A stretch of 64,000 nt of DNA from Streptococcus suis (GTDB lineage: Bacteria > Bacillota > Bacilli > Lactobacillales > Streptococcaceae), in assembly GCF_002960625.1 (NCBI RefSeq), contig NZ_POJH01000017.1, positions 87,299-151,298 on the forward strand, read 5' to 3'. This document shows positions 44,310 to 51,964 of this stretch, piece after piece. The notes beneath the pieces are model-generated. The model made no database searches. It saw only the letters and a list, made by a program, of their open reading frames with translations, and was not told the DNA's origin. A program made the translations under genes and the position numbers. Every line of letters begins with the position of its first letter. Positions within the stretch are counted from its first letter, which is position 1.

Positions 44310-45164
44310 ATGAACGAGAAGGAACTTGCAGGTTGGTTTCCGCAGGCCAGGTTGTCGCGGGAAGCGGGCGAAAACACTCTGGCTCTGGGCGACGGTCGCT
44401 ATCTGAATCTGGCGGATGCGGATTTGACAGAGCGGGAACGCTATCTCTTGTCCTTGTTGTCGCGTCCTCAAGACCAGAAACCGTCTAGCCCTTGGCAGTC
44501 CTACCTACAAGGTCAAGGCTCGCTGCCCCAGACGGTTGAAGCCATTCAGTTTATCCATGTCCACCTTTGGTCGCAGAAGGAAGCCCAGCTGGACGCTTGG
44601 AGAATCATGATGACCGACCTACTGCCCAGTCAGGTGGCTCAGGTGCAGCTGACGGCTCAGGACTACCTCTTTATCCTGGACCAAGGCACTTGGACGGATT
44701 ATCAAAGCCTTCTGGCAGACACCCTGTCAGCCTTGGAGTTCGACTTCGGCTTGCGACTGACCCTCTTGGTCGGCCAGGTCTGGCCCCGTCAACTCGCAGA
44801 CCGCTGGCCCCAACTCTATCAAGCAGAGGCAGCCCTTTTCGCTCAATGGCGGGCCCACTACCACCAATCAACCGTCCTCTCTTTTAGTCAACTTTTTCTT
44901 TGGGGACAAGGTAGAGCAGGCTTGGAGCTTGGTCTGATAAAAGCCAGTATGCTAGATCTGATTGACCAGCAAGATATGCAGGATATCATTCTAGCCTTAT
45001 GGGCAGAGGGGGCCGTGGTCACTAAGACCGCTCAGTCCCTCTATGTTCATCGGAATACCCTCCAATACCGTTTGGATAAATGGCAGGATATGACAGGTCT
45101 TCAATTGAAGGAATTGACAGACTTGAGTTTCTGTTATCAAGTATTGTTAGATAGAATTTACTAA
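44310..45164 (+). CDS. PucR-type helix-turn-helix regulator
   Basis: 284 aa. The C-terminal 60 residues are the PucR/CdaR HTH (VVTKTAQSLYVHRNTLQYRLDKWQDMTGL), the diagnostic HRNTLQYRL motif. The N-terminal part is diverged, with no sensor I can name. It lies just upstream of msmK in the same direction, separated by a terminator; in streptococci this pair is a stable neighbourhood, so a role in sugar uptake control is plausible but unproven. Confidence 0.8.
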   Translation: MNEKELAGWFPQARLSREAGENTLALGDGRYLNLADADLTERERYLLSLLSRPQDQKPSSPWQSYLQGQGSLPQTVEAIQFIHVHLWSQKEAQLDAWRIMMTDLLPSQVAQVQLTAQDYLFILDQGTWTDYQSLLADTLSALEFDFGLRLTLLVGQVWPRQLADRWPQLYQAEAALFAQWRAHYHQSTVLSFSQLFLWGQGRAGLELGLIKASMLDLIDQQDMQDIILALWAEGAVVTKTAQSLYVHRNTLQYRLDKWQDMTGLQLKELTDLSFCYQVLLDRIY

Positions 45165-45195
45165 TCTTTTGTGCAAGATGTACAAAAGATTTTTA
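45163..45195 (+). terminator. Terminator between regulator and msmK
   Basis: AATCTTTTGT...ACAAAAGATT followed by TTT; the first bases are the stop codon of the regulator. Confidence 0.82.
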
Positions 45196-45222
45196 TATTT
45201 TTGTTCACATTGACAGAGAAAA

Positions 45223-45236
45223 GTAAAACGTTTTCA
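45223..45236 (+). promoter_or_regulatory. Candidate cre site (CcpA) of msmK
   Basis: GTAAAACGTTTTCA fits 12 of 14 positions of TGNAARCGNWWWCA (first two inverted) and lies directly before TATAAT at 45239-45244. Catabolite control of a shared sugar ATPase is expected. Confidence 0.65.
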
Positions 45237-45273
45237 TTTATAATGAAATCATCAAAGAAAGCGAGGATTGAAC

Positions 45274-46404
45274 ATGGTTCAATTGAATTTAAAAAATATC
45301 TACAAAAAATATCCTAACAGCGAGCATTACTCAGTTGAAGACTTCAACTTGGACATCAAGGACAAAGAGTTTATCGTATTCGTAGGTCCTTCAGGATGTG
45401 GTAAGTCAACTACTCTTCGTATGATTGCTGGTTTGGAAGATATTACAGAAGGGGAAGCTTACATTGACGGCGTTCTCATGAACGATGTGGCACCTAAAGA
45501 CCGTGACATTGCCATGGTATTCCAGAACTATGCCCTCTACCCACACATGACTGTATTTGACAATATGGCCTTTGGTTTGAAATTGCGTAAATACAGCAAG
45601 GACGAAATCAAAAAACGTGTGGAAGAGGCTGCACAAATTCTTGGCTTGACAGAATTCTTGGAACGCAAACCAGCTGACCTTTCAGGTGGACAACGCCAAC
45701 GTGTTGCCATGGGTCGTGCCATCGTTCGTGATGCAAAAGTATTCTTGATGGATGAGCCTTTGTCAAACTTGGATGCCAAACTGCGTGTATCCATGCGTAC
45801 AGAGATTGCTAAAATCCACCGCCGTATCGGTGCAACAACCATCTACGTAACCCACGACCAAACAGAAGCTATGACCTTGGCAGACCGTATCGTTATCATG
45901 TCTGCGACTAAAAACCCAGCAGGTACAGGTACAATCGGTCGTATCGAGCAAATCGGTAGCCCAGAAGAGCTATACAATCGTCCAGTCAACAAGTTTGTTG
46001 CTAGCTTCATCGGTAGCCCTGCTATGAACTTCTTCACAGTGACGCTTCAAGATGGTGTTCTTGTTGGAGATGGCTTCAAAGTGGATCTTCCAGAAGGTCG
46101 TCGCAAGCACTTGGAAGAAAAAGGCTACAATGGTAAGAGCTTCACACTTGGTATTCGTCCAGAAGACATCAAGGCTTCTCAGTTAGAATTGGATACTTAC
46201 CCTTCTTCTATCGTAGAAGCAGAAGTAGTCGTTTCAGAGCTTCTCGGTGCAGAAACCATGCTTTACTCTAAGGTTGGAAACACTGAATTTGTATCTCGTG
46301 TCGATGCGCGTGATTATCACAACCCAGGCGATAAAGTCCGCTTGACCTTCAACCTCAACAAAGCTCATTTCTTCGATGATGCAACAAGCAAGGCAATCGT
46401 ATAA
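45274..46404 (+). CDS. msmK: MsmK, shared ATPase of sugar ABC importers
   Basis: 376-aa MalK/UgpC-type ATPase that energises several carbohydrate importers in streptococci. Walker A GPSGCGKST (about 36-44), signature LSGGQRQRVAMGRA (about 134), Walker B VFLMDEPLSNLD (about 153-164), switch VTHDQTEAM (about 190), then the C-terminal TOBE/MalK regulatory domain with the ugpC-like LGIRPEDIKAS. No permease or binding protein adjacent, as usual for MsmK. GCGAGG seven bases before the ATG at 45274. Confidence 0.95.
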   Translation: MVQLNLKNIYKKYPNSEHYSVEDFNLDIKDKEFIVFVGPSGCGKSTTLRMIAGLEDITEGEAYIDGVLMNDVAPKDRDIAMVFQNYALYPHMTVFDNMAFGLKLRKYSKDEIKKRVEEAAQILGLTEFLERKPADLSGGQRQRVAMGRAIVRDAKVFLMDEPLSNLDAKLRVSMRTEIAKIHRRIGATTIYVTHDQTEAMTLADRIVIMSATKNPAGTGTIGRIEQIGSPEELYNRPVNKFVASFIGSPAMNFFTVTLQDGVLVGDGFKVDLPEGRRKHLEEKGYNGKSFTLGIRPEDIKASQLELDTYPSSIVEAEVVVSELLGAETMLYSKVGNTEFVSRVDARDYHNPGDKVRLTFNLNKAHFFDDATSKAIV

Positions 46405-46424
46405 ATTTGTTCATAAAACACCTG

Positions 46425-46452
46425 ACCGTCAGATGAAAATCTGGCGGTTTTT
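46425..46452 (+). terminator. Terminator after msmK
   Basis: ACCGTCAGAT-GAAA-ATCTGGCGGT (one G-T pair) then T's. Confidence 0.9.
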
Positions 46453-46472
46453 GGTTAGTAACATATAATTTC

Positions 46473-46501
46473 TTGTTTTTGCTTGCTAAATTCTATATAA
46501 T
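46473..46501 (+). promoter_or_regulatory. Promoter of the small membrane gene
   Basis: TTGTTT at 46473-46478, 17-bp spacer, TATAAT at 46496-46501. Confidence 0.7.
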
Positions 46502-46533
46502 AAATATAAAAAGATACTTACAGGAGGTTTCCC

Positions 46534-46758
46534 ATGAAAATATTACTGAAAAAAATTCGGATAACGGCTCTGTATATTTTGCTTTACAACCTTATTTTGA
46601 TGATATGCATTTGGATGGGTAAGGTATCCACCAAGGAGGAATTCATCATTGCTGTCGCAGGGAATGCGGTCATGATGGGGCTGTCTTTCTTGCATTTGCA
46701 CAACCAAGTATCGTCATTTAGTTTATCTTTTATTACGTCGTTAACTCACCTTGCCTGA
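46534..46758 (+). CDS. Small membrane protein ending inside a repeat
   Basis: 74 aa with AGGAGG before the ATG. Two hydrophobic segments (ITALYILLYNLILMICIWMG and FIIAVAGNAVMMGLSFLHL). The last 15 or so codons (from about 46713) are sequence of repeat R-A copy 4, so the natural C-terminus has been replaced or the gene truncated by the insertion. Own promoter suggests it is still expressed. Family not recognised. Confidence 0.6.
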   Translation: MKILLKKIRITALYILLYNLILMICIWMGKVSTKEEFIIAVAGNAVMMGLSFLHLHNQVSSFSLSFITSLTHLA

Positions 46759-46861
46759 TTGAAACAGTCTGGGGGACTGTTTCAAGTCAATGCCTAGAAA
46801 CCAGAAAGCATTGAGTTATGCCTGTGGCTCGTTGCCTAGTACTAAAAGTAAACTAAAAGAC
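46713..46861. repeat. Intergenic repeat R-A, copy 4
   Basis: Left end GTCATTTAGTTTATCTTTTA and right end TAAAAGTAAACTAAAAGAC pair almost completely. The middle (CACCTTGCCTGATTGAAACAGTC...) is nearly identical to 8937-8997 of copy 1. It runs into the 3' end of the small membrane gene. Confidence 0.78.
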
Positions 46862-46880
46862 TATATCAGATGAATTTCAT

Positions 46881-46920
46881 GGAAAAATAGAAGAACCGTC
46901 GGTTTAAACTGACGGTTCTT
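46881..46920 (-). terminator. Terminator of the aromatic-acid exporter-like gene
   Basis: Perfect 10-bp stem AAGAACCGTC/GACGGTTCTT whose loop contains the TAA stop of the minus-strand gene; minus-strand T run follows. May also stop rightward transcripts. Confidence 0.85.
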
Positions 46921-47872
46921 GGTCTTTATAAACCTCATAAAAGTCAACCTTGAGGCGAATAAAGGCTTCCATATCGTGTAGGAGCTGAAAGAGGGTGGCA
47001 CGGGTTTCAAATTCTTCTCGGGTTTGTGGCAGAGGTCGCTCGCGGAAGGTGGCATGGAAGAGTTCGATATCCAGGAGCAGTTCCTTGGCGGAGTTTTCTC
47101 GGCTTAGTTGCTGGGCTGCTCGCCCGAAGAGGCTGGACAGGATAATATTTTCTCTACCTTCCAGTAAACATTTGTTGATATTTCCTGCCATGGTCCGCAG
47201 GATTTTGTTTTGTGCGGCCCGCATTTCAAAGTAATGGACCTGGTAGTTGGTCTGCTGGAAGAGCTGGTTGTGGCGGTCTAGATAGACGACTTTCAGGGCC
47301 TCATCCAAGGTCTTATCCAGCTGCGTAATCAATTCTGCCTCGTTTCGTCCGTCGCCGTTGAGCAGAAAGGCTTCAAAACGGAGGAGAATCTGCTTGAGCA
47401 GGTCTTCAACTTGGTCGTGGTAGGCCTCGATTTTCTTTTCTTGCGAGGGCATATAGAGGTTAAACAAGAGTGCCAGTCCTGCCCCAATCAGAAAAAGCGC
47501 CAGCTCATTTCCCAAAAAAATCAGCGAAATATCCTGCTCCAGCAAGAGGTGGGTGACGAGGACGGTCGAAGGAGCGATGCCTGCCTCCCAGTTGAATCGG
47601 TAGGCCAGAGGGACGTAGAGGGCCAGGTAGATGCCCAGAGTCCAGATGCCGAAGCCAAAGAGGGCGAAGATCAGGACGGCTATAGTTAGGGCCAGGAGGG
47701 TGGAAAAGAGGCGGTTGCGGGCCATTTTGAAGCTGGACTTGCGGGTGTCGAGGACACTGAGAATGGCGATGATGCCAGCTGCCGTCGCATAGGACAAGCC
47801 CAGGGCGGTCGCTAGGTAAATGGCTAGGACGGTAGCAAATATCAGTTTGATGGTGCGGAGGGAGAGGGACAT
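46904..47872 (-). CDS. Aromatic acid exporter family membrane protein
   Basis: 322 aa. N-terminal half has six membrane segments (TIKLIFATVLAIYLATALGL, TAAGIIAILSVLDT, LLALTIAVLIFALFGFGIW, and so on to about 145); the C-terminal half is a soluble helical domain. The layout and RKSSFKMARNRLFSTLLA segment fit the ArAE_1/DUF939 family of Firmicutes, related to FUSC-type exporters. Substrate unknown. Single gene with promoter side facing 47873-47920. Confidence 0.8.
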   Translation of the reverse strand: MSLSLRTIKLIFATVLAIYLATALGLSYATAAGIIAILSVLDTRKSSFKMARNRLFSTLLALTIAVLIFALFGFGIWTLGIYLALYVPLAYRFNWEAGIAPSTVLVTHLLLEQDISLIFLGNELALFLIGAGLALLFNLYMPSQEKKIEAYHDQVEDLLKQILLRFEAFLLNGDGRNEAELITQLDKTLDEALKVVYLDRHNQLFQQTNYQVHYFEMRAAQNKILRTMAGNINKCLLEGRENIILSSLFGRAAQQLSRENSAKELLLDIELFHATFRERPLPQTREEFETRATLFQLLHDMEAFIRLKVDFYEVYKDQEPSV

Positions 47873-47911
47873 GGTGGCTCCTTTGGTCTTAATCTGTTTC
47901 TATTGTACCAT

Positions 47912-47940
47912 AAAACAAAACCCTCCTAAGGATAGGAGGG
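47912..47940 (-). terminator. Terminator of the DUF1761 gene
   Basis: CCCTCCTA-AGGA-TAGGAGGG; minus strand continues TTTTGTTTT. Confidence 0.85.
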
Positions 47941-47946
47941 AATTGC

Positions 47947-48336
47947 TTATGCAAATAGAGCCAGGATACCAACTACCAGGTAGCAGACCAGTTTGTAGCT
48001 TTCGTTGATCAGGATGAGTTTAAGAGGGCGTTGCTCAAAGACGTAGTTCTTCAATGAAGCAAGTACCGCAATCACACCCATGCCGCCAGCTGCGTGGAGT
48101 GGTGAAACACCAAGGGTCTTGATGAAGAAAATTGCCACAACAGCAGTCAAAACTTCAATCGCTAAGGAAATCATCATTTCCTTCTGGCCATTTTTTCCAA
48201 CCTGACGGTCAGCTTCTACCTTGGCCATGTCAATGCCAGAGGCTTCAATCCAAGCATCACGGAAAATCAAACCATACCACAAACCACCAATCGCAAAGGC
48301 AATCAGCCCAGCCAGAATTCCCAAAATAAGTGTCAT
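47947..48336 (-). CDS. DUF1761-family membrane protein
   Basis: 129 aa with four membrane segments (LILGILAGLIAFAIGGLWYGLIF, MISLAIEVLTAVVAIFFIKTLG, AAGGMGVIAVLASL, LVCYLVVGILALFA). The N-terminal GGLWYGLIFRDAW and the C-terminal NESYKLVCYLVVG fit DUF1761. Function of the family unknown. AAAAGGAGAAC lies before the ATG. Monocistronic. Confidence 0.8.
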   Translation of the reverse strand: MTLILGILAGLIAFAIGGLWYGLIFRDAWIEASGIDMAKVEADRQVGKNGQKEMMISLAIEVLTAVVAIFFIKTLGVSPLHAAGGMGVIAVLASLKNYVFEQRPLKLILINESYKLVCYLVVGILALFA

Positions 48337-48522
48337 ATGTTCTCCTTTTACTTGTACGGATAAATAATAGACATTAGAATATCATAGGCTTTACTATTTG
48401 TCAAAAGTCAGATTGAAACGGGGTGAAAATGAGAATTGACAAATTAAGGTGTTATGTTATACTAAAATAAAATGGATTTTGTTTATGGATAATAACCAAT
48501 ATTTTATGAGGAGGAGATTATT

Positions 48523-49734
48523 ATGGATCAATGGATGCGAGATTTTGAAGAGCGGCAGAGACATGATGAATTGAAGCAAAAAATGGATGCTCAAACCTCT
48601 GCTATGAATTCTCAAGCAATAGCACTTCAAAAACAAAATAATCTTTTGCAAAAAGAGCATGAGCGTCAAATTGAAAAAGAGTTTAAGGACAGAATTTTTC
48701 AATTACGATTGCACTTAGCACAGGCTACAGATGATAGTCAACGATTTGTACTCCAGCAAATGCTCAGCGAAGCTGAGGAAGATTATGAGGATTATCAAAG
48801 AGAGCAAGCTGAGAAACGTTTGGCAGACGCAAAAAGACGAAAGATATGGCTAATCATTTCAAGTGTTGTGGCTGTGTTAGGAATGGCTGGCTTATATTTT
48901 GTCTACCAAGATATTTCTCAAGTTACAGTTCCTGAATTATATGGTATTGAGCTATCTGAAGCTAAAGATTTACTGTATGAAGAGGGGTTAAAAGTTGGTA
49001 CAATAACAGAAGTTGGTGGGCAGTCAGTTCAGCCTGGGGCGGTCAGTATGTCTTCTCCAAGTGGGGGAAGAAAGGCGAAACGAGGAAGTGCAGTGAATTT
49101 AGTTGTTGCAGAAGGTACCGATGAGACGATTGCAGTCGAAGAGAGCTCGACTAGTGAGGCAGCAACTAGTAAGACTGCTGGAAGTTCGGAAGCTTCTAGT
49201 CAGTCTCAGGTAGGTAGCGCCGTTCAATCGTTTACTGTGGATATTAAAAAACAAGGACAGGTTATTCGTCAGGAACCTAGTTTATCTGGAGAAGTTGTGA
49301 CCGATATAGAACCTGGAACGTATACGATAGTTGAGACTATTCAAAAAGAAGGACATAGTTGGGGCAGATTAAAATCAGGACAGGGCTGGATTTCGTTGAC
49401 GGATTTACATAATCCTGTACCACAGGTTGATACCAAAAACTTAACGACAGATCAGGTAAAAGCTTGGGTCATGGATGATTTATTTAGTCGTAGCGTCATG
49501 ATTGAAAAGTATCGGAAAAATCAGGTTGTCATTAGTGTTCGTATGGCTGAGGATGGTTTAGTTTATGCAGATGTAACTGTACCATCAGACCCTAATTTTG
49601 AACCACGAGATTGGAGTTATCGGATCAATAGTCGTGGGGAGTTAGAGGCAAGCGAATATGATACAGATCCGGAACAAGGGGGTGTCAACTGGTATGTTGC
49701 CCAACATTATTATTTGGAAAACAGTGTGAACTAA
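48523..49734 (+). CDS. Membrane-anchored coiled-coil / PASTA / SH3 protein
   Basis: 403 aa with an unusual order: cytoplasmic charged helix, probably coiled coil (1-107, rich in Gln/Glu/Lys), one membrane helix (IWLIISSVVAVLGMAGLYFVY, about 108-128), one PASTA domain (VTVPELYGIELSEAKDLLYEEGL, about 133-196), a Ser/Thr/Glu linker (about 198-235), an SH3-like domain (IRQEPSLSGEVVTDIEPGTYTIVE...GRLKSGQGWISL, about 248-300) and a C-terminal domain of about 100 residues. PASTA and SH3 both bind peptidoglycan, so a wall-sensing role is likely. GGAGGAG before the start; own terminator. Confidence 0.78.
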   Translation: MDQWMRDFEERQRHDELKQKMDAQTSAMNSQAIALQKQNNLLQKEHERQIEKEFKDRIFQLRLHLAQATDDSQRFVLQQMLSEAEEDYEDYQREQAEKRLADAKRRKIWLIISSVVAVLGMAGLYFVYQDISQVTVPELYGIELSEAKDLLYEEGLKVGTITEVGGQSVQPGAVSMSSPSGGRKAKRGSAVNLVVAEGTDETIAVEESSTSEAATSKTAGSSEASSQSQVGSAVQSFTVDIKKQGQVIRQEPSLSGEVVTDIEPGTYTIVETIQKEGHSWGRLKSGQGWISLTDLHNPVPQVDTKNLTTDQVKAWVMDDLFSRSVMIEKYRKNQVVISVRMAEDGLVYADVTVPSDPNFEPRDWSYRINSRGELEASEYDTDPEQGGVNWYVAQHYYLENSVN

Positions 49735-49735
49735 G

Positions 49736-49760
49736 AAAGCTGAGAAATTCTCGGCTTTTT
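49736..49760 (+). terminator. Terminator before rlmB
   Basis: AAAGCTGAGA/TCTCGGCTTT with T5. Confidence 0.82.
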
Positions 49761-49774
49761 CCTTTTCAAAAATG

Positions 49775-49783
49775 TGCTATAAT
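49775..49783 (+). promoter_or_regulatory. Extended -10 of rlmB (leaderless)
   Basis: TGC-TATAAT ends six bases before the ATG at 49790; no ribosome site. Confidence 0.6.
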
Positions 49784-49789
49784 ACTCTT

Positions 49790-50518
49790 ATGGAACAAAA
49801 TGATATGGTATATGGCGTACATGCTGTGGTGGAGAGTTTGGAGGCCAACACCGGCAACAAGCTCTACATCCAGGATGATTTACGCGGAAAAAATGTAGAA
49901 AAAATCAAGGCTCTAGCGGCAGAGAAGAAGGTATCAATCTCTTGGACGCCCAAGAAGACCCTGTCTGACATGACAGAAGGTGCCGTTCACCAAGGCTTTG
50001 TCCTGCGGGTTTCCGAGTTCGCCTATGCAGACCTGTCGGTGATTTTGGAAAAGGCAGAGCAGGAAGACAATCCCCTCATTCTCATCTTGGACGGTCTGAC
50101 AGACCCCCACAACTTCGGCTCGATTTTACGGACCGCAGATGCCACTCAGGTTGCAGGCATCATCATTCCCAAACACCGAGCAGTTGGGGTGACGCCTGTT
50201 GTGGCTAAGACCTCCACAGGTGCGGTGGCCCATGTCCCAATCGCCAGAGTGACCAATCTCAGCCAAACCCTAGATAAGCTCAAGGAGGCTGGTTTCTGGG
50301 TATTTGGCACGGATATGAATGGAACTCCAAGCCACAAGTGGAATACAGCTGGCAAACTAGCCCTTATTATCGGCAACGAAGGCAAGGGCATCTCCAGCAA
50401 TATCAAAAAGCAGGTGGATGAGATGATTACCATTCCTATGAAGGGCCATGTCCAATCTCTCAACGCCAGCGTAGCAGCAGCTGTGCTGATGTACGAAGTA
50501 TTTCGGAAGAAAATTTAA
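49790..50518 (+). CDS. rlmB: 23S rRNA (guanosine-2'-O) methyltransferase RlmB
   Basis: 242 aa SPOUT/TrmH-family enzyme modifying G2251-type position in 23S rRNA. N-terminal substrate-binding domain starts VYGVHAVVESL; catalytic domain has LDGLTDPHNFGSILRTA (Asn-Arg catalytic pair, about 102-118), IIGNEGKGIS (about 193) and SLNASVAAAVLMYE (about 222). The start ATG is six bases after a TATAAT and lacks a Shine-Dalgarno sequence. Followed without gap by the NYN nuclease gene. Confidence 0.93.
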   Translation: MEQNDMVYGVHAVVESLEANTGNKLYIQDDLRGKNVEKIKALAAEKKVSISWTPKKTLSDMTEGAVHQGFVLRVSEFAYADLSVILEKAEQEDNPLILILDGLTDPHNFGSILRTADATQVAGIIIPKHRAVGVTPVVAKTSTGAVAHVPIARVTNLSQTLDKLKEAGFWVFGTDMNGTPSHKWNTAGKLALIIGNEGKGISSNIKKQVDEMITIPMKGHVQSLNASVAAAVLMYEVFRKKI

Positions 50519-51040
50519 ATGAAAGAAAAAGTTCTCATCGTAGATGGCTACAACATGATTGCCTTTTGGCAGGCCACCAAGCAAGATTTTAAAAAGGGAG
50601 ACTTGGATGCGGCCAGAACGACCTTGCTTCGCACCTTGTCTCACTACGCAGCCTTTGAACAGATCGAGGTGATTTGTGTCTTTGATGCCCACCATGTGCC
50701 AGGTCTTCGCCAGCAGTATGATGAATACAAGGTATCGGTCATTTTTACAGAGGAAGAAGAGACGGCAGATAGTTATATCGAACGACTCAGCGCCCAGCTC
50801 AATAGTGACCGTCGCAAGCAGGTTTCCGTCGTAACCAGTGACCTCAATGAACAGTGGGTGGTCTTCTCCCAAGGTGCCTTAAGGGTTTCGGCGCGTGAGT
50901 TGGAGGAGAGAACCAGGGTTATCAAGAAGGACTTGGACAAGTTTGTGGATCAGGTAGAGCTTTACACCCCACGGCTCAATCCCTGGTCAGATGGGAATTT
51001 TCAAGCTTTAAAAGAAATGATGGAGGAAATGAAAGAGTGA
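50519..51040 (+). CDS. rae1: Rae1/YacP-type NYN ribonuclease
   Basis: 173 aa NYN/PIN-fold protein: VLIVDGYNMIAFW (residues 5-17, catalytic Asp), FDAHHVPG (about 60), TADSYIERL (about 80) and VVTSDLNEQW (about 100) supply the acidic site. In Bacillus, Rae1 (YacP) enters the ribosomal A site and cuts mRNA. Standard neighbour of rlmB. Starts directly after the rlmB stop and overlaps the degV start. Confidence 0.9.
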   Translation: MKEKVLIVDGYNMIAFWQATKQDFKKGDLDAARTTLLRTLSHYAAFEQIEVICVFDAHHVPGLRQQYDEYKVSVIFTEEEETADSYIERLSAQLNSDRRKQVSVVTSDLNEQWVVFSQGALRVSARELEERTRVIKKDLDKFVDQVELYTPRLNPWSDGNFQALKEMMEEMKE

Positions 51041-51897
51041 CATTTACAATCGTAACTGATTCGACATCGGATTTGCCAATCAGCTGGGTCCAAGAAAATG
51101 ATGTGACCGTGCTCGGTTTGACTATTAACCTAGACGGCGTAACCTATGAAACCGTTGGGGAAAACCGCTTGACTTCTGCGGATTTGCTTGAAAAGATGGC
51201 AACTGGAGGTCTTCCGACAACCAGTCAGGTCAATGTTGGTCAGTTTGAAGAAGTTTTTGAAGCGGCAGCCAAGGAAGGCAAAGAGGTGCTTTACCTAGCC
51301 TTTTCATCGGCTCTTTCAGGGACCTATCAGAGTGGGGTTATTGCACGCGATATGGTTTTGGATGCTTATCCTGATGCTGTTATTGAAATTGTAGATACTA
51401 AGGCGGCGGCTATTGGCGAAGGGTACTTGGTTATGCAAGCAGCTCAAGCGCGTGCAGCAGGTAAGTCATTAGCTGAAACCAAGGCGCTCATCGAGGACTT
51501 GGTCCCACGTTTACGGACCTATCTCTTGGTCGACGACCTCAACCATTTGGTGCGTGGTGGTCGCCTGTCTAAGGCGGCAGCCCTCATTGGTGGATTGGTC
51601 AATATCAAACCTCTTCTTGCTCTCAATGCGGAAGGGAAGTTAGAAGCCATTGCCAAAATCCGTGGTCGTAAAAAAGGGATCAAGGAAATGTTGAACCTGA
51701 CCTTGGATAATTTGGACCATTCTACGGTTATGGTGGCCTATACAGGTGATTTGGAAGCTGCGACAGCCATCAAAGCGACCTTGTTGGAAGATAGCCGTGT
51801 GACCGATGTTCTCTTGACAGAGTTGGGACCAATTATTGCCACCCATACAGGTACAGGCGTTTTAGCTATCCTATCCATCAATCAGAAAGAGAGATAA
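51037..51897 (+). CDS. DegV-family fatty-acid binding protein
   Basis: 286 aa. DegV signatures: FTIVTDSTSDLP (residues 2-13), TSQVNVGQFEEVFE (about 62), the Ser loop YLAFSSALSGTYQSG (about 87-101), and the C-terminal domain ending TELGPIIATHTGTGVLAI. FakB-like proteins of this family present fatty acids to FakA kinase; no fakA here. GTG start coupled to the rae1 stop. Confidence 0.9.
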   Translation: MTFTIVTDSTSDLPISWVQENDVTVLGLTINLDGVTYETVGENRLTSADLLEKMATGGLPTTSQVNVGQFEEVFEAAAKEGKEVLYLAFSSALSGTYQSGVIARDMVLDAYPDAVIEIVDTKAAAIGEGYLVMQAAQARAAGKSLAETKALIEDLVPRLRTYLLVDDLNHLVRGGRLSKAAALIGGLVNIKPLLALNAEGKLEAIAKIRGRKKGIKEMLNLTLDNLDHSTVMVAYTGDLEAATAIKATLLEDSRVTDVLLTELGPIIATHTGTGVLAILSINQKER

Positions 51898-51919
51898 TCT
51901 CTTTTCTTTTTACAGAAAT

Positions 51920-51933
51920 AGAAAGCGATTACA
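51920..51933 (+). promoter_or_regulatory. Candidate cre site
   Basis: AGAAAGCGATTACA matches 13 of 14 positions of TGNAARCGNWWWCA, 31 bp upstream of the next start codon: CcpA catabolite control is likely. Confidence 0.65.
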
Positions 51934-51964
51934 AATAATTAAACATATCCATTTGGAGGTTCTT

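Noticed and set aside
45210..45244. TTGACA at 45210 as -35 for msmK
   Set aside because: Spacing to TATAAT at 45239 is 23 bp, too long for sigma-A.
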